18,182 nt of DNA from an uncultured Oscillospiraceae bacterium. Lineage in GTDB: Bacteria; Bacillota; Clostridia; Oscillospirales; Acutalibacteraceae. Shown here piece by piece: positions 7,005 to 13,891 of the stretch. The notes beneath the pieces are model-generated. The model saw only the letters and a program-made list of their open reading frames with translations, was not told where the DNA came from and ran no database searches. A program made the position numbers and the translations under genes. Numbering within the stretch: the first letter of the stretch is position 1; every line of letters begins with the position of its first letter. The stretch lies in contig CABSLJ010000029.1 of the NCBI GenBank assembly GCA_902478455.1, positions 1 to 18,182 of the forward strand. The letters run 5' to 3'.

Positions 7005-7903
7005 TCGCAAATTTGCACCATTTTACCACACTCTGTATCCGAGACGTGTTGTCCGCGGCAGGACTCCAGAAGCCGGAACAAATGCGAGGCGCCCACCGCA
7101 AAGGCCTCCTTGGTGTCGCCATACTGCGGCCGTACAAGAGAAATCTTTTCTCCCAACTCCAGTGAACTGAGCCCGTCGAAAACCGCCAGATGCGGCTCCA
7201 GCGCCAAAACAGGGTTATTCTTTTTACCGAGAAAACGTGAAAGAATTTCTGTAAGCCGGCAGTCCCCTCGGCCTGCGGGCATTGTCTGACCGTTTTTCAA
7301 AGCGTCTTTCACATGTATGTAATCGATTAGATATTCCAGAGAACGGTAGGCTTCCAAGGGATCGACCCCACATTGCAGATAATTCGCAGGGTCGAAAATC
7401 AGATGCAGCCGGTCGACCTTTTGGACAAGCGACAGGCAGCGCTCGGGAGTATCTCCAAACAACCCCTTTTCATTTTCCAGCCAGCAGGTAACACCCGCTT
7501 CCCCGGCCGCCTCGGTCATCTGCCCCAGCCGATCCGCGATCTCCTGCTCATAGTCGGAAGGATCGCTCCCCGTCGGCAGATAAAAGCTGAAAAGGCGCAT
7601 TCTGCGGGTTGCCACAGCCTCCGCCAGTTCGATCCCTCGCCGGAACCGTTCCAGATGAGCAGCAAAGGGCGCCTCTATGGGAATCTTTCCGAACGGCGAG
7701 GCCATACAGCACACCCGGATGCCTGCCTCTTCCAGCCGAAAACGAATTTCTTTTGCCTGGGCGGGCGTGGCCTCCGCAAAGGGACGGCCATCCACAAAGC
7801 GCAGCTCCAGATATTCGATGGCGTGCTTTTTCAAAATCTCAATCTGCTCCTGCAAGGAAACGGCCGCTTCATCGGCAAAGGCGGAAACCAGAAACAGTGG
7901 CAT
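6998..7903 (-). CDS. Sugar phosphate isomerase/epimerase-type TIM barrel (AP endonuclease 2 family)
   Basis: This 301-aa protein has the xylose-isomerase-like TIM-barrel pattern (PF01261). Likely metal ligands are Glu143 (WLENEKGLFG), Asp171 (LIFDPANYLQCG), His197 and Asp200 (YIHVKDA) and Glu236 (LALEPH). Relatives include hydroxypyruvate isomerase, tagatose/psicose epimerases, inosose dehydratase and the alpha subunit of C-glycoside deglycosidases, so sequence alone does not fix the reaction. The ATG at 7903 was chosen because AGAAGGAC stands seven bases before it. An ATG at 7921 that overlaps the LacI-gene stop (ATGA) is in frame but lacks a ribosome binding site. As the first enzyme after the regulator, followed by a Gfo/Idh oxidoreductase, it likely isomerises or eliminates an oxidised sugar. 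Confidence 0.88.
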   Translation of the reverse strand: MPLFLVSAFADEAAVSLQEQIEILKKHAIEYLELRFVDGRPFAEATPAQAKEIRFRLEEAGIRVCCMASPFGKIPIEAPFAAHLERFRRGIELAEAVATRRMRLFSFYLPTGSDPSDYEQEIADRLGQMTEAAGEAGVTCWLENEKGLFGDTPERCLSLVQKVDRLHLIFDPANYLQCGVDPLEAYRSLEYLIDYIHVKDALKNGQTMPAGRGDCRLTEILSRFLGKKNNPVLALEPHLAVFDGLSSLELGEKISLVRPQYGDTKEAFAVGASHLFRLLESCRGQHVSDTECGKMVQICDM

Positions 7904-7917
7904 GATTTGTCCTTCTT

Positions 7918-8943
7918 TCATAGGGTTTTGACCGATTCTCCCGGCAACAGGGTACAATTAAAACAGGCTTTTCGTTCTGTTCTTCCGCCTGCGGTTTTCT
8001 CAATCTGCTCCAGCAGCATATCGGCCGCCGCGAGGCCCAGCTCCTGTTCCGGCTGCTTCACGCAGGTGAACCGCGGATTGTGAAGCAGCGCCCAGTCGGG
8101 CGTTCCCAGCATCACAACCGAAATATCCTCTGGAATGTTCAGGCGGCGGTCCCTCAGATATTCATACGCGCCCTCGGCGAGCATATGCTGACCGAAAATC
8201 AGACCTGTCATTCCATCCGCTTTGTTCATCAGCCGTTCCATCGCCTGGTAGCCCGCTTGCCGGTCTATCTCCGCGCTGTACTCCACCACAAGGTCCGCCC
8301 TGTTTTCCCGGGCGATCTGTTCGACGGCAAAACGCCGGAGCTGAATGCTTTCCACCGGACTGGTCCATTCCAGGAAGCCGAGCTTCCGGTGTCCCCGGTC
8401 GATCAGATGCTGGCAGGCCAGGGCGCCCAGCTGAAAATTGTCAAAAGTGGCATAGCTGTAAGAGGGAACTCCGTCCAACGGACGGTCGACCACCACGTAG
8501 GGAATGTGCAGATCACGCAGAATCTGGGTATTCTCCGCCCCGTGGCTGGTTGGGGAAATGATGACGCCGTCCACCCGCTGGCTCAATGCGCGTTCGATGA
8601 TTTTTTTCTCACGGTCGGGCTGATCGAGAGAATTACAGATGTAGATGGTAAAATCATGCGTATACGCCCACCGTTCGATGCTGGCCGCGATGCGCAGAAA
8701 AAAGGGATTCTGGAACTGCGGCAGCAGCAGAGCGATGGTCCGCATCTGCATCCCCTTCAGACTGCTTGCAACCGAGCTTTTGTAATAATTGAGCTCTTTG
8801 GCTGCTTTGAGCACCCTTTCACGCAGTTCATTGCTGATATACCGCGTGCTGTTCGGATTGAGCACCGAAGAGACGGAAGCTGTGGAGGTCTGCGCCAGTT
8901 CAGCCACATCCTTGATTGTGGAGTATTTTTTCTTCTCAGCCAT
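7918..8943 (-). CDS. LacI/GalR-family transcriptional regulator
   Basis: This 341-aa regulator has an N-terminal helix-turn-helix at about 9-28 (TIKDVAELAQTSTASVSSVL), a hinge helix around 55-64 with Leu62 in SSLKG as the minor-groove lever, and a periplasmic-binding-like sensor domain starting at TIALLLPQFQNPFF (69-82). It should bind a sugar or sugar phosphate and control operon A, of which it is the first gene. The ATG at 8943 is used because the protein then begins MAEKKKYSTIKDVA as in the family, with GAAGGGAAGAG before it. Open frame continues upstream but contains the operators and promoter leader. Two palindromes in its own leader indicate autoregulation or catabolite repression. The downstream isomerase starts 14 nt after its stop. 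Confidence 0.95.
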   Translation of the reverse strand: MAEKKKYSTIKDVAELAQTSTASVSSVLNPNSTRYISNELRERVLKAAKELNYYKSSVASSLKGMQMRTIALLLPQFQNPFFLRIAASIERWAYTHDFTIYICNSLDQPDREKKIIERALSQRVDGVIISPTSHGAENTQILRDLHIPYVVVDRPLDGVPSYSYATFDNFQLGALACQHLIDRGHRKLGFLEWTSPVESIQLRRFAVEQIARENRADLVVEYSAEIDRQAGYQAMERLMNKADGMTGLIFGQHMLAEGAYEYLRDRRLNIPEDISVVMLGTPDWALLHNPRFTCVKQPEQELGLAAADMLLEQIEKTAGGRTERKACFNCTLLPGESVKTL

Positions 8944-8958
8944 GCTCTCTTCCCTTCG

Positions 8959-8976
8959 TATGTCATCGTTTACATA
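8959..8976 (-). promoter_or_regulatory. Operator/cre-like palindrome 3 (leader of operon A)
   Basis: Read on the minus strand this is TATGTAAACGATGACATA, with seven of nine half-site positions matching about a central CG. It lies 15 nt before the LacI-gene start, over or just ahead of the ribosome binding site, and about 95 nt after the predicted transcription start. It matches the CcpA cre consensus TGTAANCGNTNACA exactly, so a global catabolite-repression role is as plausible as binding by the local LacI protein. Confidence 0.75.
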
Positions 8977-9002
8977 CAAATCAAAAAATAAAGACATCCT
9001 CA

Positions 9003-9020
9003 AGAGTAAACGATTACGCA
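9003..9020 (-). promoter_or_regulatory. Operator/cre-like palindrome 4 (leader of operon A)
   Basis: Read on the minus strand this is TGCGTAATCGTTTACTCT. The core GTAATCGTTTAC is palindromic at five of six positions about the central CG, with poorer flanks than the other three sites. Its centre is 44 bp from that of site 3, about four helical turns, so two dimers could sit on the same DNA face. It lies about 50-70 nt downstream of the predicted transcription start. Confidence 0.65.
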
Positions 9021-9076
9021 TCGGGCATTCCAATCTTCTTTCCCCACCCTCTGCACATTCTTTTTGGATTGATTTA

Positions 9077-9105
9077 ATAATAGCACATAAAAAAAGAAAA
9101 GTCAA
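9077..9105 (-). promoter_or_regulatory. Sigma-A promoter of operon A
   Basis: On the minus strand TTGACT (9105-9100) and TATTAT (9082-9077) are separated by exactly 17 bp of AT-rich sequence. Each hexamer is one base off the sigma-A/sigma-70 consensus (TTGACA, TATAAT). Transcription would start near 9070, leaving a leader of about 125 nt that contains two operator-like palindromes before the LacI gene. Confidence 0.85.
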
Positions 9106-9394
9106 CATGTATTTTTATTATTTTTAACTATTATCTACTCTGCCCTTTGCAGTTTATTGGTGTTTTTTGTAATTTATGCTATTTACAATCAGAGAAAAAG
9201 GGATCATTTACTATCTTTTTCATGGAAATGCTTAAAAAACTGAGCGGCGTACCTTTTAACAAGACTGCGCTTTGCGTTTCAGCTGCAGCGGTAAAAAAGA
9301 TGGATTCCCCGTTCCGTTTTGACACTGGAATTCCCTCTTGCGACGTTCAGCCCAAAGAGAGACAAAGCGCGTTATCCATACCTATATAGCGCGG
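9106..9394. other. Intergenic region between operons A and B
   Basis: These bases lie between the operon A promoter and the operon B terminator. The half nearer the promoter is AT-rich, which may act as an upstream promoter element. An open frame of 80 codons on the plus strand (9147-9389) has no good ribosome binding site, no recognisable motif, and is the only candidate gene on that strand; I do not believe it is coding. I see no tRNA, repeat array or further palindrome here. Confidence 0.6.
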
Positions 9395-9437
9395 AAAAGG
9401 CCGCCCGACCCATACAACTTCGGGTCAGGCAGCCTTT
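9395..9437 (-). terminator. Intrinsic terminator of operon B
   Basis: On the minus strand the arms GGCTGCCTGACCC and GGGTCGGGCGGCC pair over 13 bp with two G-U pairs around a 10-nt loop, and TTTT follows directly. It lies about 50 nt after the stop of the SIS-domain gene and ends operon B ahead of the operon A promoter. A-rich sequence on the other side could also give weak termination in the plus direction. Confidence 0.9.
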
Positions 9438-9485
9438 GTCAACCAGAGGGCAAAAGCGGCACTGCGGCATATGTAAGCAGGCGAT

Positions 9486-10532
9486 TCAGCGCGTGATGGT
9501 CACTTTGGTCAGACCATGGGGTGCATCCGGATTGTTGCCCCGCTGCACCGCCAGCTCGCAGGCAAAGAGCTGGACAGCTGTGGCGCAGGCAAAGGCCCCC
9601 GCGACGCCTTCGCATTCAGCCGGCAGCAGCAGAGCGTTATCCCCGGTCAGCGCGGCAATCTCCGGCTTATTGGTGATCACGCAGACATCTCCGCCTTCCT
9701 TCCGGACGCGCTTGATCATTTCGCAGGTGTTTCCGTCGGTTTCAGCGTCTGTGGCGAGGACAAGTACAGGGATAAAGTCGCGCAGCATAGCGACCGGACC
9801 ATGGGTAAAATTGGCCACCGAGAAGGCATGGGAACGGATGAACGACGTCTCCTGAATCTTGATGGCAAACTCAAGCGCCACCGGGTAATTGACGCCGCGC
9901 GCCAGAATGAAGCATTCGTTCATAAAGCGGTAGCGGTTTACCAGACGGGAAATTTCCTCCGTGCGTCCGAGTATCGATGACGCAAGGTCCGAAAGCTGCT
10001 CAAGCAGGTGAAAAAGCTTCGTCTCCCCCGAGAGACGGGCCGCGAGCGCCGTCAGCAACGCCATCTGCGCAAGGAAGGTTTTGGTCGCAGCAAGGCTGTT
10101 TTCCTTCTGTGCGTGGCAATTGAGATGATATTGCGCATGCTGCGCCAGCAGGGAGCCTTCGGTGTTGGTGATCGCCGCGGTGAGCGCGCCGTCCCGGTTT
10201 CCGCGGTCGATCAGGCTGCACACGTCTTCCGCCGCTCCCGATTGGGAGACGCCGATCACCACCGCATCTGAAAGCTTTAGCCTGCCGTCGTATCTGGTCA
10301 GCACAGAGGGAGCAGCGATGGACACCGGCATTCCCACGTAGGTTTCAAACAAATACTTTCCGAATTTGGCCGCGTTGCAGCTTGTACCACGCGCCGCAAA
10401 CAGGAGGAACGCCGGGTTTCTGACGCGGATATCGTCCGCCAGGGCGTCCACCAAGACCTTGTTCTCGCCCAGGCAGCGTTCCAGAACGCCCGGTTCCTCC
10501 TCGATCTCCCGTAACATGATACTATTGTTCAA
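9486..10532 (-). CDS. Two-SIS-domain sugar isomerase/deglycase (GlmS C-terminal/FrlB-like)
   Basis: This 348-aa protein has two SIS domains like the isomerase half of glucosamine-6-phosphate synthase but no glutaminase domain. The first has ARGTSCNAAKFGKY (47-60) and the phosphosugar loop VSQSGAAEDV (95-104). The second has YPVALEFAIKIQE (216-228) and FTHGPVAML (242-250). Glu228 and His244 are 16 residues apart, as are the catalytic Glu and His of GlmS, and a C-terminal Lys343 (GLTKVTITR) matches the GlmS ring-opening lysine. It is therefore probably an active enzyme on a 6-phosphosugar. In FrlB and FraB such proteins cleave phosphorylated Amadori products. I chose the TTG at 10532 because AGAAGG lies about ten bases upstream; the ATG at 10517 has no ribosome binding site. 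It is the last gene of operon B. Confidence 0.88.
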   Translation of the reverse strand: MNNSIMLREIEEEPGVLERCLGENKVLVDALADDIRVRNPAFLLFAARGTSCNAAKFGKYLFETYVGMPVSIAAPSVLTRYDGRLKLSDAVVIGVSQSGAAEDVCSLIDRGNRDGALTAAITNTEGSLLAQHAQYHLNCHAQKENSLAATKTFLAQMALLTALAARLSGETKLFHLLEQLSDLASSILGRTEEISRLVNRYRFMNECFILARGVNYPVALEFAIKIQETSFIRSHAFSVANFTHGPVAMLRDFIPVLVLATDAETDGNTCEMIKRVRKEGGDVCVITNKPEIAALTGDNALLLPAECEGVAGAFACATAVQLFACELAVQRGNNPDAPHGLTKVTITR

Positions 10533-10567
10533 AACAAACCATCCTTCTGTATAAAAGTGAATCTTTA

Positions 10568-11401
10568 CTATCCCTTTACTGCGCCGCCCGTCAGGCCGCG
10601 CACAAAATATTTCTGAATAAAGACGCCCGCTACAAAGATAGGCAGCGTGGCGAGCGTGGCCGCCGCGGAGCTGGCGCCCCAATCGATAGATACCGACCCC
10701 ACAAAGGAGGAAATTCCCACCGGAAGGGTCCTCGTCTCCCGTCCGGTCAGGACCAGTGCAAACATAAATTCGTTCCAGGAGTTGAGCAGCACCATAATAC
10801 CTGTGGTAGCGAGGCCCGGAGCGGTCAGCGGCAGGCAAATCTTCAAGAAGGTGCGCAGCCTGGAACAACCGTCCACCTGCGCCGCCTGCTCAAGCTCCAG
10901 GGGAACGTCCCGGAAGAAGCCCTTCATCATCAGCACGGTAAAGGGCAGATTGAGCGTTGTGTGGGCAAAAATGACCGCCAGATAGGTATTGGCGATTCCG
11001 ATTTTGCGCATGAGCACATACATGGGGAGCATCAGAGCGCTCACAGGCACCATGCGCGTCAGAATAATGAAAAAGGCAATGAACTTTGACCCGACCACGC
11101 GAATCCGCGCCAGAGAATAGGCGCAGATCGATCCCAGCACCACGCACAGCAGCATAGTGGACACCGCCACAATAATACTGTTGATCATATTGTCCATAAT
11201 GTTGTTGCGGGTAAAAATCTTGGTAAAGTGCACGCCGGTCGGCTGAAAGAAAAATTGTGGAGGGTCGGCGAACATAACGCCTTCCGGTTTGACCGACTGC
11301 ATCAGCAGGAGAAGGATCGGAATCAGCGTCCAGATGGTGAAAACAGCCACAATGATGACGCAGACGGTCATGACCTTTCTGTGATGTCTCGTTGTTTGCA
11401 C
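10568..11401 (-). CDS. CUT1-family ABC sugar permease, MalG-like (operon B)
   Basis: This 277-aa membrane protein is the second permease of the operon B importer. It has an N-terminal helix at about 10-35, roughly six spans in all, and the EAA loop at 169-196 (ELEQAAQVDGCS ... LPLTAPG). It ends RGLTGGAVKG, the common MalG C-terminus. The start is GTG at 11401 with AGAGGTG upstream. The gene begins 13 nt after its partner permease stops and is followed by the SIS enzyme after about 35 nt. There is no ATPase gene. The sugar imported is unknown. Confidence 0.95.
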   Translation of the reverse strand: MQTTRHHRKVMTVCVIIVAVFTIWTLIPILLLLMQSVKPEGVMFADPPQFFFQPTGVHFTKIFTRNNIMDNMINSIIVAVSTMLLCVVLGSICAYSLARIRVVGSKFIAFFIILTRMVPVSALMLPMYVLMRKIGIANTYLAVIFAHTTLNLPFTVLMMKGFFRDVPLELEQAAQVDGCSRLRTFLKICLPLTAPGLATTGIMVLLNSWNEFMFALVLTGRETRTLPVGISSFVGSVSIDWGASSAAATLATLPIFVAGVFIQKYFVRGLTGGAVKG

Positions 11402-11414
11402 TGCCTTTCACCTC

Positions 11415-12314
11415 TCATTCTTCCGCTTTCCCGCTGCGCCGCATATAGAAGCAGCTGACAAGCAGGATGCACAGCAGCGTAATGATGGAAAGCGCCATGG
11501 CGTATCCCATCTCGTATTGGGAGAAGCCCACCTTGTAGGTATAAACGGCAAGCGTCTCGGTCGAAAAGCCCGGACCTCCGCGTGTGAGCACATAGACGGT
11601 ATCGAAAATCTTCAGCAAATCCATGGTGCGCATCAGGAGAACGAAGAAGACCATGGGGCTGACGGAGGGCAGGATAATCTTGCGCACAATGCGCCAGAAG
11701 CGCGCGCCATCCACCTGAGCGGCCTCGATCCAATCGTCCGAGATGCCCATCATCGCGGCGAAAAGCACCAGAATGGTGAAGGGGGTCATCTGCCAGACGT
11801 CCACAATCATCACGCTCAAAAGCGAGGTGCTCTCATCCCCCAGCCAGGCGATGTCGCCCACGCCGATGGTGCTGCGCAGCACATAGTTGAGAATGCCGAA
11901 CTGCGGATCGTAGATATAACGCCAGATGAGTCCCACGATGACAGGCGAGGTGATCATCGGCAAGAGGATGATGGTCTGGATGACCCGCAGCGTCCGCTTC
12001 ATGCTCCACAGCGTCAACGCGATGAGAAAGCCCAGCACGGTTTCCACCACGATGCAGCAGACGACGATCAGCAGGGTGTTGAGCATCGCCTGTCCAAAGA
12101 TTTTATCCGAAAAGACGCGAAGGTAGTTGTCCAGACCGGTAAAAGTCTTGTCGGCTCCCAGATCAAAGAGCTTCCACTCAAAAAAGCTCATATAAAAACA
12201 GTAGCCGATAGCGATGAAGATAAAGAAGAACAAGAACGCGACGACAGGCAACGAAAAGGAATAGCCCATGAGCACCTCTCCGGTGCGCAGACGTTTGTCG
12301 GTGTGACGCTTCAT
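11415..12314 (-). CDS. CUT1-family ABC sugar permease, MalF-like (operon B)
   Basis: This 299-aa membrane protein is the first permease of the operon B importer. The basic N-terminus (MKRHTDKRLR) precedes a strongly hydrophobic helix at about 20-42. The EAA loop lies at 195-220 (WIEAAQVDGARFWRIV ... LPSVSP). LTRGGPGFSTETLAVYTYK near the C-terminus is typical of MalF-like CUT1 permeases. The ATG at 12314 was chosen over upstream in-frame codons because TGGAGG stands eight bases before it and the upstream region is filled with stem-loops. It pairs with the product of 10568-11401. Confidence 0.95.
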   Translation of the reverse strand: MKRHTDKRLRTGEVLMGYSFSLPVVAFLFFFIFIAIGYCFYMSFFEWKLFDLGADKTFTGLDNYLRVFSDKIFGQAMLNTLLIVVCCIVVETVLGFLIALTLWSMKRTLRVIQTIILLPMITSPVIVGLIWRYIYDPQFGILNYVLRSTIGVGDIAWLGDESTSLLSVMIVDVWQMTPFTILVLFAAMMGISDDWIEAAQVDGARFWRIVRKIILPSVSPMVFFVLLMRTMDLLKIFDTVYVLTRGGPGFSTETLAVYTYKVGFSQYEMGYAMALSIITLLCILLVSCFYMRRSGKAEE

Positions 12315-12334
12315 AACTAGGCCTCCAAGCGCTT

Positions 12335-12352
12335 GCTTTTTGTGCAAAAAGC
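12335..12352 (-). promoter_or_regulatory. Small hairpin before the permease genes (operon B)
   Basis: GCTTTTT and AAAAAGC arms pair over 7 bp around a four-base loop, between the large stem-loop and the MalF-like start. Alone it is weak. With the neighbouring 13-nt palindrome TATCTGACAGATA (12353-12365) and the 47-nt hairpin it makes this gap unusually structured. Confidence 0.5.
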
Positions 12353-12363
12353 TATCTGTCAGA

Positions 12364-12410
12364 TACAAAATTGCGGTGCATGTTTTTTTGACACGCACCG
12401 TAATTTTGTA
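12364..12410 (-). promoter_or_regulatory. Long near-perfect stem-loop after the binding-protein gene (operon B)
   Basis: The minus-strand RNA folds as a 16-bp stem (TACAAAATTACGGTGC with GCACCGCAATTTTGTA, one imperfect pair). It can extend by GTGT/ACAT to 20 bp with a 7-nt A-rich loop. It begins 18 nt after the binding-protein stop and precedes the permease genes. No T-run follows, so transcription probably continues. It most likely stabilises the upstream message and limits permease expression, the same position and presumed role as 3166-3199 in operon A. Confidence 0.8.
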
Positions 12411-12428
12411 CTCGGTGAAGAAGCGGAT

Positions 12429-13721
12429 TTACTCCTCGGTCATCTTTGCCTGTACCTGCTCCATTGCGTCTTTCGCGGAAAGCTTTCCGCTCATGACATC
12501 CTGCAGACTGACTTCCAGAACCTCCTGCTCCGCCGCCCAGGTTCCCCAAGAGGGAGCCGGCTTGGTGTTGGTCAGGGTTTCCTGCATGGCCACAAGCACC
12601 GGCTGGGATTTCTGCAGCTCGGTATTCTCGTAATAGGCGTTGGTTGCACCACAGGTGCTTGACTTCTCGGTGAAGTAAATCTGTGCGTCGGTATCGGTGA
12701 TAAACTTCACGAAAGCGCCCGCGGCATCCTTGTTTTGGGAATCAGAGGCGACCGACCAGCAGTAGTTGTCGACAATGCCGCCGGGCGTGCCGTCATTGGA
12801 TTTGATGGGAACATAGGCCCACTTGCCCGCAGTGGCGCTGCTCTCCGCATCCTCCAGCCAGGCGCTGTTGATGGTCATGATCACAGCCATGGCTGCCTTT
12901 CCGCCCGCAGCGATCTTGCCGTTTTCATCCCAGTGAACGTTCAGATAACCGGACGGCTCGTACTGCGCCAGCTTTGCCAGGAATTCAGCCGTCTCAACCG
13001 CCTCCGTGGAATTGACGTTGGGTTCTCCGGCGTCATTGCGGTACCAACCGCCGTTGCTGACGAGGAAGGCGCTGAAAACGCTGGCGAGCGTGCCGCCCTT
13101 CTTGCCCGGGAAGGTGATGGGGGCATATTCATCGCTGCCCTTTAAAGCCTCGCAGACCTCGAGCAGCTCATCCCAGCTCTCGGGCGCTTTCAGATTCTTT
13201 TCTTCAAAGATATCGGTGCGGTAGGCAAGCACCTGTGTGGCGATAAAGTCCGGCAGGCCGTACGCCTTGCCGTTGCGGCTGTAATCCGCCACCAGATTGG
13301 GAACATAGGCGTCGATTTCCTCTTGGGTGGCGTATTCCTCCACCGGCACCAGGTAATCGTTGTTGACAAATTCCTCAAACCAGGAGGGATGGACGTACAG
13401 AACATCGTAAGCGCCGGTTTGCGATGCGAGCTCCAGGATGCATTTCTCACGCAGGTTTTCCCATGGGACGGCGTCGATGGTGACCTTCACGCCGGTCTTC
13501 TCCTCGAACTCGGCGGCTTTGTCTTTCCAGGCGGATTCATAGGGGTCTCCCGCCCAGGTAGCAACAACAATTTCGCCGGACAGCTCAGGCGCCGCATCTG
13601 TGGAGGAGGCGCCGGGATCGCCGGAAGGAGCCTGACTGACCGCGGTATCATTGCCGCAAGCCGTCAAAAACATGGTGCCCAGCAGTACGAGTGTCAAGAG
13701 AAGTGCTATGTGCTTTTTCAT
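12429..13721 (-). CDS. ABC transporter sugar-binding lipoprotein (operon B)
   Basis: This 430-aa extracellular solute-binding protein belongs to the CUT1 sugar-binding group. The signal peptide (MKKHIALLLTLVLLGTMF) ends in the lipobox LTAC, so Cys22 is the lipid-anchored first residue. A Ser/Ala/Asp-rich linker (about 28-48) precedes the first strand GEIVVATWAGDPYESAWK, followed by FEEKTGVKVTID, the typical start of the binding domain. The ATG at 13721 has AAAGGAAGAG upstream; open frame continues 23 codons further but has no signal sequence. The gene follows a 170-nt gap containing an imperfect hairpin and precedes a large stem-loop. It should set the specificity of the operon B transporter; it is clearly different from the binding protein of operon A. 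Confidence 0.95.
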   Translation of the reverse strand: MKKHIALLLTLVLLGTMFLTACGNDTAVSQAPSGDPGASSTDAAPELSGEIVVATWAGDPYESAWKDKAAEFEEKTGVKVTIDAVPWENLREKCILELASQTGAYDVLYVHPSWFEEFVNNDYLVPVEEYATQEEIDAYVPNLVADYSRNGKAYGLPDFIATQVLAYRTDIFEEKNLKAPESWDELLEVCEALKGSDEYAPITFPGKKGGTLASVFSAFLVSNGGWYRNDAGEPNVNSTEAVETAEFLAKLAQYEPSGYLNVHWDENGKIAAGGKAAMAVIMTINSAWLEDAESSATAGKWAYVPIKSNDGTPGGIVDNYCWSVASDSQNKDAAGAFVKFITDTDAQIYFTEKSSTCGATNAYYENTELQKSQPVLVAMQETLTNTKPAPSWGTWAAEQEVLEVSLQDVMSGKLSAKDAMEQVQAKMTEE

Positions 13722-13791
13722 GTTTCTCTTCCTTTCTGTATCGCGATGTTGTAAGGTTCTCTGAAGAGGACAATACGCTCCCTGCCGCAAA

Positions 13792-13870
13792 TCCGGGCGG
13801 CATCCTGGTATCGCGTATGTGAATATTTTTTACAAACCATTCGCTCGTATATGAGGATGCCGAACCCGGA
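13792..13870 (-). promoter_or_regulatory. Imperfect hairpin between TIM-barrel and binding-protein genes
   Basis: TCCGGGCGGCATCC (13792-13805) pairs with GGATGCCG and CCCGGA (13855-13862 and 13865-13870), interrupted only by a two-base AA bulge. That gives a 14-bp stem closing a 49-nt AT-rich loop. It lies 21 nt after the upstream stop and about 70 nt before the binding-protein start. It may be a processing or stability element. No convincing promoter was found in the gap. Confidence 0.5.
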
Positions 13871-13891
13871 GCCGGCGGTTTCAGGAAACGG

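Noticed and set aside
9147..9389. 80-codon plus-strand open frame in the intergenic region
   Set aside because: It has no ribosome binding site, no recognisable motif, and mixed composition. It would be the only plus-strand gene in the window.
13722..13843. Short minus-strand open frame of about 39 codons overlapping the binding-protein start (ATGA)
   Set aside because: It has no ribosome binding site I can see, and its start lies in the loop of a hairpin. The overlap looks accidental.
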